The notes under the pieces: generated by a model
Told to the model about the DNA's origin: nothing
Databases searched by the model: none
What the model saw: the letters and a program-made list of their open reading frames with translations, nothing else
Shown: positions 51,701 to 62,187 of the stretch, one piece after another
Numbering within the stretch: the first letter of the stretch is position 1
Layout: each line of letters starts with the position of its first letter
Program-made: the position numbers and the translations under genes
NCBI GenBank assembly: GCA_020744425.1
Contig: JAGMUV010000014.1
Span: 62,001 to 126,000, forward strand
Source: Dactylonectria macrodidyma
Lineage: Eukaryota; Ascomycota; Sordariomycetes; Hypocreales; Nectriaceae
DNA: 64,000 nt
Direction of reading: 5' to 3'

Positions 51701-53267
51701 AACCAGATGCACAGGCAACGCCTTCTGAGCCACAGTTCTCGGGGTCACTCCCGGTGTCGACGGGGATGCAAGTTCCAGAGATGCAGAGGTTATTTGCTGG
51801 GCAGGTCTTCCTAGCATCCGAGCAGTTTAGGGGATCTCCGGATACCTTGATGCAACTACCAGAGATGCAAATTTCACTCGCATCGCACCCGCGCTTGCAT
51901 TGCGCAGGCTCGAGCTCGATGACACGTGAAGGAGTACCGTCGGCGTAAGAAAGATGTCCACGCTCACAATGGTTGGTTTGGCAGTCAAGAAGTTGACTGT
52001 TGGTAGTGATGTCGATGGCGATGCATGAGTTGCGGCAGCATAGTTGATTGCCGGGACAAGCCTTGCCGCCGCAGTTCTGAGTGTCGCTATCACCAAAAAC
52101 ATTGAGACAAAGGCCACAAGCAGCAACATTCCGTGAGGGACAGCTGTGTCCGGCCGGCGGAATGGTATATTCGCCTGCCGCCGAGTGACCCGCGTCGTCA
52201 CTGATAACGCCATCACTTGCATCGGCTCCATCGTTCGAATCGTCTTCATTGCCAGCACCGGCCCCATCACCTGAACCGACTCCGTCGTTTGAACTGCCTC
52301 CCTTATTTGAGTCAACTCCATCGCTTCCGGTGTCAGCAAGCTTGATCCCTGAGGGAATGCAACCAACTGTCGACACCTCCTCAGTGTACTCTAGACCTGG
52401 CACACAAATTCCCGAGACGCAAACCTCAGCACCAGCGCACACTTGTCCATTCAGTCCGCAACTCGAGCTGTCAGTGCTGATATGGATGGGAAAATGATAG
52501 TCCCCGTAGCATATGTTCCCAGGATGGTTCTCCTCGGGCAGGCGGCAGGCTCCAAAGCCGTTGCTAATGTTGAGGGGTCGACAGAGATCAGACACGCAGA
52601 GATCACCAGCAGAACATTCAACACCCAAAGAGCCGCAGTTATAAGGGTCGGTTCCGATATAGAATGGGCGACACACGCCATTGTGACATGATGCGCCCAG
52701 CGTGCATTGGTCGTCGGTCTCGCAAGGCCTAGTGGTTGAACCCAGAATGAATGGCAAGCAAGAGCCGTCCAGGCACCAGTTACCCGAATCACAAGGGGTG
52801 CCCGAGCAGTTGAAGGGGTTGGATCCAATCTCAATCTCTATACATGCGCCGTTGACACACAGTTCGCCTGGACGGCAGGGAGTCGAAGGATCGCCACAGT
52901 TCCGAGGATCCGCGACAACTTGAATCGGTTTGCATGCGCCATTGTAGCACCATTGTCCGGGGAGGCAGGCCTCTTGCGATGTCCCGCAATGCAGCGCATC
53001 TGAGCCGAAGCTCGGTAGAGTGAAGCATTTCCCTACGACGCACAATTCGCCAGGGCCACACGCGTTTCCAGGTTGTCCGCAGTTGTTCGGGTCGATGCCG
53101 ATCGTAACGCCAGTGAAGTTTCCTTCTGTCCCAGGATGAAGTAGTGGGCAACTTCCTTCGGGGGGGCCACGTTTCGAAACAGATGTCATCAAGTCATTGT
53201 CGGCTCTGATCGGTGCAATAGCTATCGATGCCAGTATGAAACGGGTGTACCAGCCAAGCCAAGTCAT
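48756..53267 (-). CDS. Large secreted cysteine-rich repeat protein
   Basis: Single uninterrupted frame of 1503 residues. A signal peptide (MTWLGWYTRFILASIAIAPI) is followed by dozens of short modules of the form C-x(4-6)-C-x-x-G-x-x-C-x-x-G-x-C (for example CLPGQWCYNGAC, CNQLHGFC). These resemble Dickkopf-N or EGF-like knots. Residues about 315-360 are Gly/Asp/Ser-rich, and 660-730 form a Ser/Thr-rich, probably O-glycosylated stalk (TTSEMPTSSETLPTTENPS). Three almost identical 70-residue blocks occupy about 828-1037. No membrane anchor or GPI signal is seen at the end (VCVFGKATP). Probably exported or wall-bound; function unknown. The 45091 pseudogene is another cysteine-rich secreted protein but with different spacing. 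Confidence 0.85.
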   Translation of the reverse strand: MTWLGWYTRFILASIAIAPIRADNDLMTSVSKRGPPEGSCPLLHPGTEGNFTGVTIGIDPNNCGQPGNACGPGELCVVGKCFTLPSFGSDALHCGTSQEACLPGQWCYNGACKPIQVVADPRNCGDPSTPCRPGELCVNGACIEIEIGSNPFNCSGTPCDSGNWCLDGSCLPFILGSTTRPCETDDQCTLGASCHNGVCRPFYIGTDPYNCGSLGVECSAGDLCVSDLCRPLNISNGFGACRLPEENHPGNICYGDYHFPIHISTDSSSCGLNGQVCAGAEVCVSGICVPGLEYTEEVSTVGCIPSGIKLADTGSDGVDSNKGGSSNDGVGSGDGAGAGNEDDSNDGADASDGVISDDAGHSAAGEYTIPPAGHSCPSRNVAACGLCLNVFGDSDTQNCGGKACPGNQLCCRNSCIAIDITTNSQLLDCQTNHCERGHLSYADGTPSRVIELEPAQCKRGCDASEICISGSCIKVSGDPLNCSDARKTCPANNLCISGTCIPVDTGSDPENCGSEGVACASGFLCFAGSCLPIVGKPAPCVPACPSGEVCASGSCVAIQPPASCRVTIRSSKSRNNNWISRRDDGDGCPAGSVCIDNQCVLLGVFRDCGSPGNDCPDGDVCILGSCVATENPLGCGAQGVICGDEEICVGGFCVATAAPTNPASSSIPTTSEMPTSSETLPTTENPSTSDNRSTSETHIPTTESLAISKTLSANKSSTTSKTSTSTPDPSPVACDTNEDCDDDVLCQSGFCVAGSDIECATDTDCSSGETCADGVCLPKVMKCVVNSQCSNGAICRFGLCVDPCAADSDCSNGHTCSSGVCVASSSCTSKSDCSTEEVCDNGKCIPACKLDDDCQSGNVCFGGFCTPMSPGQCLTNAHCQPGETCADGSCKPGAATCASRSDCSTDEVCDNGRCIPACKSDDDCQTGNVCFGGFCTPMGPGQCLTNAHCQPGEICADGSCKPGATTCDSRSDCSTDEVCNNGTCIPACKSDNECEAGNVCFGGFCTPISPGQCLTNANCQPGEICADGSCKPGATTCVVAGDCDNLDTCLGGTCSCEDGQCVTLPSDVCRDEDCPDGYTCSRLGYCLPIVQNACRRNDQCEEDFFCSSAIQFCVSSIVDQCTEDAACADGYICKETFGLCVPEIFEDCSLDAGDTCPTNGFACTQFGFCLSERSRECQTTADCDAGMSCEPNLLVCLFDVENQCDSDSDCGQGELCDTFNSRCFLGPSACDVNPCEEGFYCDDSLFLCFQDIPLEGNCATTADCTTGFECNPLGMCLPVPGDYCSDMPCPDGSYCSSEFVCIPDAVAACQSDSDCVDPLVCNQLHGFCVGTAADDCDFDTGCRNGLVCTDGQCLTGCEVDTDCTYPGLICDLDYLVCTPDDRTPCTDISECQPGQLCGTDGLCAEDPDALRCFEAVDCKDGDGPCGLGLCACQDNFCVLLTEITPCSDASTCLANETCQNGVCVESGFACSAVSDCTTGLLVCSLSSACTCTNSVCVFGKATP
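50164..50793 (-). repeat. Three tandem 210-base coding repeats
   Basis: Units begin at 50164, 50374 and 50584, each marked by GCTCCAGGNTTACA, giving a period of exactly 210 bases (70 codons). Each encodes two cysteine modules (CDNGRCIPACKSDDDC and CFGGFCTPMGPGQC types). The period keeps frame, so copy number can change without breaking the gene. Confidence 0.92.
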
Positions 53268-55836
53268 CTCGACAGAGCTAGAGTTTTGTTAGCATCACAG
53301 TGCCTGGGTACTCAAGTTGGGTTGCGAAATTGAACCGACGCACCTGTTCACGAACTGAACACACTGAAGTAGGAATGATGATCGCTCACGACACCCCACG
53401 ATTGGGGCACAGCTTCTAGTCTATTATATCAAGCTCCCTGTCTCAGAACACGGATACCCGCCCCTTGCTTTCCTTTGTGTTGCTAGTTAAGCTTCTCCAT
53501 TCCTTGTACATTGCTGGTTTAGTTCGGCCGTTACTGTCGTATAGCGCATTCACGCCACCTTTATGGAATTCCTTCGCTTTGTTGGTGCAAGGAATGTGGA
53601 GGCTATGCTCTTAAGAACGTGACTCAGTTGTATGGCCAATCCAGATAATGCGGTGTGCTATTCTGCGACATTTATTGTGGCTAGGCCAACTGCTCGCCGA
53701 TTTGAGACACGGACCGCCTCCATCGGGAATTAATTGCGAGCGCCAAAGGAGGGTACGAGCGTAACAAGGGAGACGGAGTGGCCGAGGGGAATGAGGATGC
53801 GGGGATAAATAGCTATTAGATGCAAGGTCTCATCAGCCCTGCGTTTAGCCTAAAAAATCACGTTCGCAATTGGGATCTGGATACTTTTTGTAGAAACTAT
53901 TTAGAGAAAATGTGTGCGAGCTAGTTGTCCGGGGAAGGCGATTGAATTGAAACGCCACGGCCTGCATGCCGAGAGTAGAAGGTCTGGGTTCGGTCTCAAT
54001 GACGGGCTCTTCACATCACCAAGAGAACAGGTCCATCAATGATGTCAGTGCGATTGTTTTGTTTCAGCGTCTTGAGATTTGACCCTTCTCCAGGGAAACC
54101 GCTTCTAAACTCCATAAGAGCGAGAACGCTTTGACATGTGCCTTGAACAGGCCCGAACACGATCCGAACACGATCCTTGACGGTACAGAGGTTGTTGAGA
54201 CCTTTTCAAAACCCTGCCCGAATCAACACCTCCAGTAACACAATGCCCTAGATCTCCCACAACCCTGCAATATCATAAGAGACAGGCAGCTTTGCATGTT
54301 GCTCTTCAACGCAGGATCATGTCAGATCAAATATAAAGCAAACTAGGCCACAAACATCTCTAATCAATTACTCAATGCCAGGTATACCGATTGAGCACAT
54401 TGACCAAGAAAACGACACCCATCATAATGTATTGGCCATTTCCTACCTTTAGACAATCCCCCAATGAGTCTCGGCGGAACACGCATCCCATCTTGCCGCA
54501 GCCGCAACTTTGCAGGTGCGCCAGGCATCTGGCGTTGGTCAAAGCATTCATATCAAGTCAATACAAACCAGTATACCCAGCTTTTCAGATCTTTCTGCTC
54601 CAGGCATAAGTACCCGATGCGTAGAATTGTCATCATTACCCAGGGCTTTCACTGGTGCTGCCGCTTGATGCCTCGTGATTCTGCCCACTCGGCGATCAAA
54701 TGCGGAACAGTCGCCTGAATCAACAGCGACTAACATGTAGAAATCTCACTTTTCTTCACTCCCCCAGAACGAACCGTGAAGTCATCGGCCCTGTTCGAGA
54801 TTGTCAGTCTGATCTTGTGTCCATTGACGCATTACCGCTGGCACACGGCCCAGCTCCTCGTCCGCTCTATCAATTGCATAGAAGAGCTAAGGGATAAACC
54901 ACTCACCCTACAGCAACCGGCGATGACAGATAGACATCGAAGGATCGAGGGCGTGATACCCGCCCAAGGTTTTTGATGACAAATGCCACGAAGGAACAAA
55001 ATCCGACATATACACTCGCCGAGGGAACAAATATTTTGACTTGGGCTGGACATATTATATCTAGCTTTTTTACAAGTTTTTTCATACTCTCGTCCCGTTT
55101 CCACTAGTCTAAGAAGCTATCCGCTCCATCAACGGCGCTGCTGCCACGAAGTCAAAGAATCGAAGTTTTCTCTTCACAATTTCAGCATTTTAAAGACCCA
55201 ATGCTTTCACAGCTGCCTGTCCCGTTTCCATGGAGTTTTCTGCGGTTCTATCCTAGTGTCGGCACGAGGTCGAGGTATATACTCCAGGTACCTGGCGTCC
55301 TTGACGGCACTCCCATCAGTACGAGTAGCTCGTTTCTGGCTCAGTCGGCAAACCCATTCACAATTTCAAGCTAGGCCGTGACAGCCCCCAATCAGGGAAT
55401 GGAGAGATGAATGCAAAAGCACTTGGTTCCAATACTTCACTCGCCATGAACACACTCTCTCGAGGCTCAGCTTTGATAGCTGGTGCAAATTTTTGCGTTG
55501 AATCCATGCCGATTCCACCGGCTCTAGTCAGAATTTACCACTTCCCACGCATGCGAGAGGCGTAGATGAAACCTTCTGTCTCGCACTGATGTGGGCTGGT
55601 GCCTTGTGGGTGGGCCCGGCAACAATTCGGAGTAACTGAGCTTTGTTAAGAGGAATGGATGAGTGATCTGGTGAGCGAGGCCTAGATTTCTGGAATAGAC
55701 GTTGGGAAGATGGTACTGACGCTGTGGTTACTTCTGCAATGCTGCGTCAGAGTGGTCAAGTATAATGCGGAGAATTCCATGTCCTCGGCTATTAAAGAGG
55801 CTAGTATCAAGCCCCATGGTAATAGCCCAGCGAAGA
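53268..55836. other. 2.6-kb intergenic, no gene seen
   Basis: Lies upstream of the cysteine-rich gene and downstream of the NLR pseudogene. Several short open frames (e.g. 54464-54718) have no recognisable domain. Confidence 0.5.
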
Positions 55837-58597
55837 CTAGCATCTAAATAAAGTAAGTTGATGGGGTCCAGCCAGATACTCGTGCATCGCTGTATCTCCA
55901 TCCCTATTGGGCTGGTTTATATCAACTTTCAAGTCATTCACTACGAATGCAAGAGTCTCTGCTCCCACCCGACCCGTCTCAGTGGCGCTGAAGGCGTATC
56001 TCAGCAATCTGTGTGGATCATTGGTTGTTGCATGATGTCTCTCAACCAGCCGCTTGGCTAGGGAGGTGTATCCACACAGGACGGCAAAGTCGAGAGCGGC
56101 GTCGTTGAACTCCATGGTGCGGAAATTATGATCGAAGTGGTACTTTTCAATTAACTCGGAACAAAATTCTTCGTTTCCAGAGCGGACAGCTTGGATCAAT
56201 AGATTGTATCCCTGGTCGTCGCAAACAGGCCTGCCAGCAGCCTCTCTCTCGATGATCCAGCGCCCATTTTCCGTGCATGCGAGGATATTGAAAATGGTTT
56301 CATCGCCCTTGACTGCCGCTATGCGCAAAGACGTAGTCCAATCAATTTGTTCATCTAAGATGCGAGGCTGAGCTCCGTGTTATGGAAGCAATCGAACGAT
56401 GCGCTCATGTCCACCTTGGCAAGCTGCGTGCAGATGTGTAGCCACCCGGCAAACGCATGCATGTCTTTGTGCTACAATCTCTTCATTGACGTTTATTGAC
56501 GAGGTTGGCACGCCCGGGATGCAATTTCTGTCCAGAAGATGTTCTGTGAGCGCGTAGAGCCCGAAGCGACATGCTGTAAAGAGGAGAGGTGAGTCTTGCA
56601 ACTCTCCTAACATTTCTAACACTGGCAACCGACAATATAGCCATTGGTCCCTGATTTTGGATCTGACTGCGAAGAATTTCAGATTTTTAGAAACCACTTG
56701 CAGGCCAATCTCCTCACTCTGCGCCATGTGGAAGTCCCATTGCGCTATAGCATAGGACCGGAGCGGGAACTTGGCCGCTCTGCTCTGGGTTGCATCGTCC
56801 AGGCATCCTTCTGAGAGGTATCTCGTTAGGCGATGTGCAATTTTTGCGCGACCTTCTCGCCTCTCTACCGAGTATAACTTGAGTGCGGCTGTCCCAGCAG
56901 TTGATAACATAAAGTCCTTGGCACTCTGATGCACGAAGGTGACTGGAGGATCGGACTGACGATGAGGCATGTAGATCAGGGTCCCACACGATTTGACGTA
57001 GCTTTCACAGATCTTCTCACGGCTCGAATACGTCATGGGCTGGATCTGGAGCGCATCGCATAATTGAGAAATTGTCATCAAGTTCGGCGCCAGAGTGATC
57101 CATGTGAGTAAATTAGCCACATCAGATTGATCAATGGGCCGGATTTGCAGGAGAATCCGCTCGTAGATGGCATCCAAACCGCACGAAAGTGGCTCAGCGA
57201 TGCTTCGATCTCTCGCACCGACTTCGTTTGGAGATCCCTGGACATGAAGCTCGCCCACAAGAATGTACCCTCCGACCGCTCCCGGAAGGTGTTTTCTATG
57301 CGCTTGATATGAGGCGTCTCCTCGATGCCCTTCACGGCCGCGATCTGCTTCACCTGTTCCGCGATGTATTTCTCCACGTCCAGAATCGAGAGTAATGTGA
57401 GGGAAGCTGGCGAGGGTGGAAGGAAGACAAACTGGATGCTCTCGACTGAGGACAACGACCTTTAGGCAATGCTTCTCGAATTCATCCTTTCGGAACTTGC
57501 CTGTGAGCTTTCGCAGGAAACGTTGAAGAGTAGGCTCATCGCATTCGTCCAGCCCATCGAGCACGCAGTAAATGAGGCTTGTTTTGAGCTGCGAGATCAT
57601 TTGCCAGAAGAGAGTCCACAGAATCTCAAATGAAGTGCTGGCAAACAAATCGTCCTGTTGCACTTTCCATCGGGGTAATATGAGAGACACAAAGTGTGGG
57701 TGTTGTTGGATGAGTTGATACATCAGTCCGCGAAGGATGCCAGTGGCTGTGTTGCGGCTTGATACCTTGTTGTCGCAGAAGAAAGAAATGGCGGTCGGGC
57801 CATCGGTTTGAGAAGCCTGCTTCACCAGATGCTCGGAGAGGAAGACGGAAATGAACGTCTTGCCCTTACCGGGAGGACCGGATATCCACAGCAGGCTACC
57901 GGTCTGGGACCTGTCCCACGCCTTGTACTCTGCAGTGGAGATAACCCATTGGCATATTCCTGTTGTTCTCTCGCCCTAGGATGCGATGATAGCGTCGCGG
58001 TCGCTGATGCGGTTAGTGGAGAATAGTGCTTTGCAACAGGTGTCCTCGTCTGAGCCGGGCTGGATGTTGGTCTTGATGAGCCGAACGTTCTCGACCACTT
58101 CCTCCAGCTACTCGGTGTGCTTGTGGCTCTCGTTGCTACAGCCGGGTGAGTATCAAGTTGGGCTACGCCGAGCCGATTACTCACGAATTGACGAGGTCGA
58201 TCTGCAAGGCCAGAGTACTTTTCAATCGCTCGAGGCGAGTGAACAAGTCCCGGATTTCCGACTCCTTGATGACCACCCCTCCAATAGCTCTCCACGTGCG
58301 CCACCCCAGCCAATCCTTTTTGCTAAAGTCAAAACGATCGAAGATTGCACACAACTCGCGGCTCACAGCGGCGCACGTCCGGACGCTGGCCACGGTCTTG
58401 TCGTCAGCCTTTAGCAGGGGTGACTCTTGCACGCCCTTCACCAGTCCCTGGAGAGCCTCGAGTTCGGAGTGCCATGCCTCGGTCCTTCCGGGTGCACCCC
58501 GGACCTTATCGTAGATCTTCTTGCCCACCTGGATGATCTTGGCGCTCTTGACGAGGAACTGGACGGTCGCATTGATGATGGACAGCGGATCAGCCAT
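55837..58597 (-). pseudogene. NACHT-ankyrin NLR (STAND) pseudogene
   Basis: It begins at an ATG (58597) with a typical fungal STAND N-terminal domain (MADPLSIINATVQFLVKSAK). A 49-base intron (58184-58136) follows. The next exon stays in frame but has two TAG stops (after SHKHTE and after DAIIAS) before the P-loop SGPPGKGKTFI. Walker B is YCVLDGLDECDE. Between about 57390 and 57200 the true reading (DVEKYIAEQVKQ, EGTFLWASFM) lies in another frame, so two compensating indels flank it. It then returns to frame at CGLDAIYERILLQIRP. A TAA at 56382-56380 stops the ankyrin region (LHAACQGGHERIVRLLP), whose frame continues as DEQIDWTTSLRIAAVKG to 55837. Intact relatives sense non-self and trigger cell death. 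This copy is dead by at least five lesions. Confidence 0.85.
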
Positions 58598-59425
58598 GCT
58601 GTCGTCTCGAGTTTTTCGGTGCTATATGTGCTTCTTGCTGTTGTCCTCACAACTGCTCGTGTAGTGATGAGGTGTCACATCTATTCTGCCTCGTGGATTT
58701 CATGCCTAACTAAAACATTGCGACTGAGGATGCCTTGCTGTGAGACAGACACGTGACCGCGGCGATGATGCCGGCGTGATGGTCGCGCCGATACAGACGT
58801 ACGGTTTGCGACTGGAGGAATGCAAAACCTGTGTTAGAAGTAGGTAATAAATCTACTAGTTAGAAATCACCGATGCCCTCTGCGTGCAAAAACTATATGG
58901 TATCGTGGGCTTGTTTGAAATATAGGCCTAGGCGGTGCATCGCGGCCTCTTAGACGGGGGCAATCGACTTCCCATTGGGTCATGCTATGGGTCACCGCAG
59001 ATTAGGTGCGACTAGCCAGGATCAGATACAAATATGGTTAATTGTCCGCGTTTCATCGCACAACAGCCCAGCAGCAGGGGATCTCCGCGAATCTTGAAAC
59101 GAGAGCGGATGATTTTGGGCAGAGAAACGCGTGGGCCATGCGCTCCTGTGCAATATCTTGGCACCGGTGGCTCGGAACCCCTGCCCGGCGAATAGAGGAA
59201 ACTTTCCTTCAATCATATTCACGATCGCGGCCCTCTATAAGAGACAAAGCACCCACCGATGGTGTTTTAGGAGATTCCTTGGATTATTCTTCTCCGCATC
59301 TCTCGTTTTTCCTTCATTTCACGACTCCCAAAATCGGATCTTGGGCTGGCCTGAGTAAACATTCGTTTCACTTATTCTCTGCCCGTTCAGTCTTTACATT
59401 TACCAGACTCCTTTCTATACACAAA
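58598..59425. promoter_or_regulatory. Divergent intergenic region upstream of pectin lyase
   Basis: No gene. The frame of the pectin lyase is open back to 59042, but the signal peptide and start context place the ATG at 59426. Confidence 0.6.
59234..59241 (+). promoter_or_regulatory. TATA-like box of the pectin lyase gene
   Basis: CTCTATAAGAG lies about 190 bases before the ATG, consistent with a core promoter and a leader of roughly 150 bases. Confidence 0.5.
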
Positions 59426-60961
59426 ATGCTTGTTCAATCCGCCTCCCTAATCTTGGCTGCGGCCTCTGTCGCCTCAGCCCAGTCCGTCGTCGGTACCGCG
59501 TATGGCTTCGCGACTGGTGTGACCGGCGGTGGCGATGCCGCTGCCGCAACTCCTTCCTCCGCTGAGGAACTCGCCGAATGGCTCTCGGACGATACGGCCC
59601 GTACCATTGTTATCGACCAGGAGTACGACTTCACCGGTACCACGGCGACCGATGCCGGCTGCGACCGAATCAGCTGCAGCGTTTCCAACGGAGGACAGTA
59701 CTACCTCGGAGACCTGTCTTGTGGCAGTTCCGACAACACGGCCGTCAGCTCCATCACCTACGACACTGCTGGCCCCAGCGCCCTCCCCGTCGGAAGCAAT
59801 AAGAGCATCATCAGCAGCAACGGCCAAGGTGTGCTCAAGGGCAAGGGTCTGTCACTGCAGAGCGGTGCCAGCAACGTCATCATCCAGGGTGTCGAGTTCA
59901 CCAACATCAACCCCGGCATTGTCTGGGGTGGCGATGCCCTCGACTTGCAAGGTGGAAACGACGGTGTCTGGGTCGACCACTGCAAGTTTTCCTTGATCGG
60001 ACGCCAGTTCGTCGTCTCCCACTACACTGGCTCCCGCCTAACTCTGTCCAACAATGAGTTTGACGGCGTCACCACGACTTCGGCGTCGTGCAACAACAAC
60101 CACTACTGGACCATGATGTTCATTGCCGACGGTGACCAGGTCACCTTGGACCGAAACTACTTCCACGACGTGTCTGGCCGAGCCCCCAAGCTCGGTGCCG
60201 ATGGTGTGAGCGGTTCCTTCCAGGCTTCCAACAACTACTTCAGCAACATGGACGGCCACGCTTTCGACGCCTACACTGGCGTCACTGCCATCCTCGAGGG
60301 CAACGTATTCGAGTCCGTGACCACACCCATCACCGAAAGCGGCGCTTCCGTGTCCACCATCTTCAACGTTGCCGACGATTCTGCCGCCAGCACTTGCGAG
60401 TCCTACATTGGCCGCGCCTGTGCCGTCAACAGCGTCGACTCAAGCAGTGGTGACTGGCCTTCTCTGTCCGACACCAGCGCGTTGTCCACCTGGGCCAACC
60501 TCGCCGAGTATCTTGTTGACCCAGTTGCCGCTAGTGAGGTTGCCAGCCTTGTCAGTAGCAATGCTGGTCCCTCCAACCTGGGCTCAGGTTCTTCGTCTGA
60601 TGAGACCTCCGACGATACCGAGACGGGGGCGACTGCCACCACCTCCGCCGTTGTCGCAACCACTGCTGCCGTTGTTGTGGAAGCTTCTGTGGCTGCGACC
60701 ACCGCTGCGGTTGAGTCCCCCGAGACTGACGACGAGGAGGAGGACACCGTTGTGTCTACCACCCAAGAAGCAGCAGCCACTGAGACCGAGGCTGCTTCTG
60801 GCGAGGAAGCCCAGCAGTGGGCTCAGTGTGGCGGCAGCAACTGGACTGGAGCTACCAAGTGCGTCTCTGGAACATCGTGCGTTGCTCACAACGAATGGTA
60901 CTCCCAGTGCGTGAGCTCTGCCGCGAGACGGGCCAAGAGGGCTCTCCGACACAGACATTAG
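59426..60961 (+). CDS. Secreted pectin lyase (PL1) with C-terminal CBM1
   Basis: Intronless, 511 residues from the ATG at 59426 (context CACAAAATGC). Signal peptide [20 protein letters not shown]. The right-handed beta-helix of family PL1 follows, with [39 protein letters not shown] and the RDHCKF-like strand. Arg in [12 protein letters not shown] and in [10 protein letters not shown] matches the pectin-lyase rather than the calcium pectate-lyase pattern. A Ser/Thr/Ala-rich linker (about 385-460) leads to a complete fungal cellulose-binding domain ([16 protein letters not shown] ... WYSQCV, about 463-497), with the four Cys and aromatic residues in place. It cleaves methylated pectin outside the cell. 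A CBM1 on pectin lyases is less common than on cellulases. Confidence 0.93.
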   Translation: MLVQSASLILAAASVASAQSVVGTAYGFATGVTGGGDAAAATPSSAEELAEWLSDDTARTIVIDQEYDFTGTTATDAGCDRISCSVSNGGQYYLGDLSCGSSDNTAVSSITYDTAGPSALPVGSNKSIISSNGQGVLKGKGLSLQSGASNVIIQGVEFTNINPGIVWGGDALDLQGGNDGVWVDHCKFSLIGRQFVVSHYTGSRLTLSNNEFDGVTTTSASCNNNHYWTMMFIADGDQVTLDRNYFHDVSGRAPKLGADGVSGSFQASNNYFSNMDGHAFDAYTGVTAILEGNVFESVTTPITESGASVSTIFNVADDSAASTCESYIGRACAVNSVDSSSGDWPSLSDTSALSTWANLAEYLVDPVAASEVASLVSSNAGPSNLGSGSSSDETSDDTETGATATTSAVVATTAAVVVEASVAATTAAVESPETDDEEEDTVVSTTQEAAATETEAASGEEAQQWAQCGGSNWTGATKCVSGTSCVAHNEWYSQCVSSAARRAKRALRHRH

Positions 60962-61333
60962 ACGAAGCAATGACCTGCACAGGCTTGCTACCCAACCTCG
61001 GTGTGATGTATGAGCATGGAACTGTTAAACTGTAAATATTTAAAGACATATGTATAATTATCTAGACATGAAAATCGAGATTTTCAAGATTACATCATAT
61101 CGCAGTTCAATGTTAATGCAGAGGAGTGAAGTCAACAGTAGGTGCCCACTGTAGGCACATGTCAGCTAGACCTTGTACAGTGACCTCACATGGGCCACGT
61201 ACTGAATCCCTCTTTGAGCCTGGGCCGAGATGAACATAAACTCACGATTGAATAATCCGCACAGCAGCCAAACGGCTGGATACACATCGGCTGGACCTTG
61301 CACAGCAACCTCACCTGGACCTTGTTCGAGTTG
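60962..61333. other. Intergenic with an imperfect direct repeat
   Basis: A unit close to GGCTGGACCTTGCACAGCAACCTCAC at about 61289-61314 echoes GCTAGACCTTGTACAGTGACCTCAC at about 61165-61189. No gene seen. Confidence 0.5.
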
Positions 61334-62187
61334 TAGGCTCACCTGAACTGCCCTCGGCGGGTCACCTGTAAATGCCCCACTTTACACCTTAGGACCCACT
61401 TTTATCGTGAATACATTCTGAATCAATTCGGAATGGATTCATATCACCAGATATATCAGCATCATTAAAGAAGTAAAGTTAATCATGTCATGCTTATGAG
61501 GAAAGTGATATTTTAAGAGTAGTGCTATTCGGGCTGTATGATATTGCTATCCGGGCTGTGTTGAAAAATCCGCTTGCCTAAAGAGGAAATCTATTACATA
61601 ACCTGATTAGTCTAGCCATATCGGGAAAGGCCTGTACCCACGTGACCACCCTCGCTTACAACTCTGGCATACCGGGGAGCAATTTCTATCATTCCAGACC
61701 TTGTAACATCACCCTATTCCTTGCAATTGAAGGTATCGCGATAGCTTCAATTACGCAGTCGCGGCTGCCTTACAACACCACCCTCGCGGCTGCAATGCCC
61801 TCAATTGCACGGTCGCGATAGCTTCAATTGACACGCCAATCAGCCGGAACATTAGTCAGACCGACGGAAATGCATTTTTTCAACGATTTGGCCGTAGCCG
61901 GGCCCGCGGGCTGGTAGATTTCAATTGAACTGCTTGACATTATTCATATCCTCCTACTGACACTGTAATTTTGGTGTGATGGGAAGCATTGGCTGAATGC
62001 AGTTGAAAAATTACGTGGTCATGTGATTAATACAGCCCGGATAGCAATATCATACAGCCCGAATAGCACTACTCTATTTTAATACCAGATATTTCGGTTA
62101 AGTCACCTGATAAGTGGGGAGCGAATTACAGGTCAGGTAAAGTGGGGGATTTACAGGTGACCCGCCGAGGGCAGTTCAGGTCAACTA
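61334..62187. mobile_element. Non-autonomous TIR DNA element (outer), interrupted by a second element
   Basis: 45-base inverted repeats at 61341-61385 and 62137-62181 match at 44 of 45 positions, starting ACCTGAACTGCCCTCGGCGG. The element without its insertion is about 280 bases and has no coding capacity. A related copy lies at 62744-62923. TA dinucleotides sit just outside both ends (61334-61335, 62186-62187), which would suit a Tc1/mariner-type target, but the exact ends are uncertain. Confidence 0.78.
61517..62074. mobile_element. 558-base hAT-like MITE nested in the outer element
   Basis: Perfect 43-base terminal inverted repeats at 61517-61559 and 62032-62074, starting GAGTAGTGCTATTCGGGCTG. 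They are flanked by a perfect 8-base target duplication TATTTTAA (61509-61516 and 62075-62082). An 8-base duplication is the mark of hAT-type transposition. No open frame for a transposase. Inside, TCGCGATAGCTTCAATT occurs twice (near 61736 and 61815). Confidence 0.9.

Noticed and set aside
53930..54020. Possible tRNA-like GGGTTCGGTCTCA string
   Set aside because: Flanking arms do not fold into a cloverleaf.
54464..54718. 84-residue open frame in the 53-56 kb gap
   Set aside because: No motif, no plausible splice partner, and other frames overlap it.
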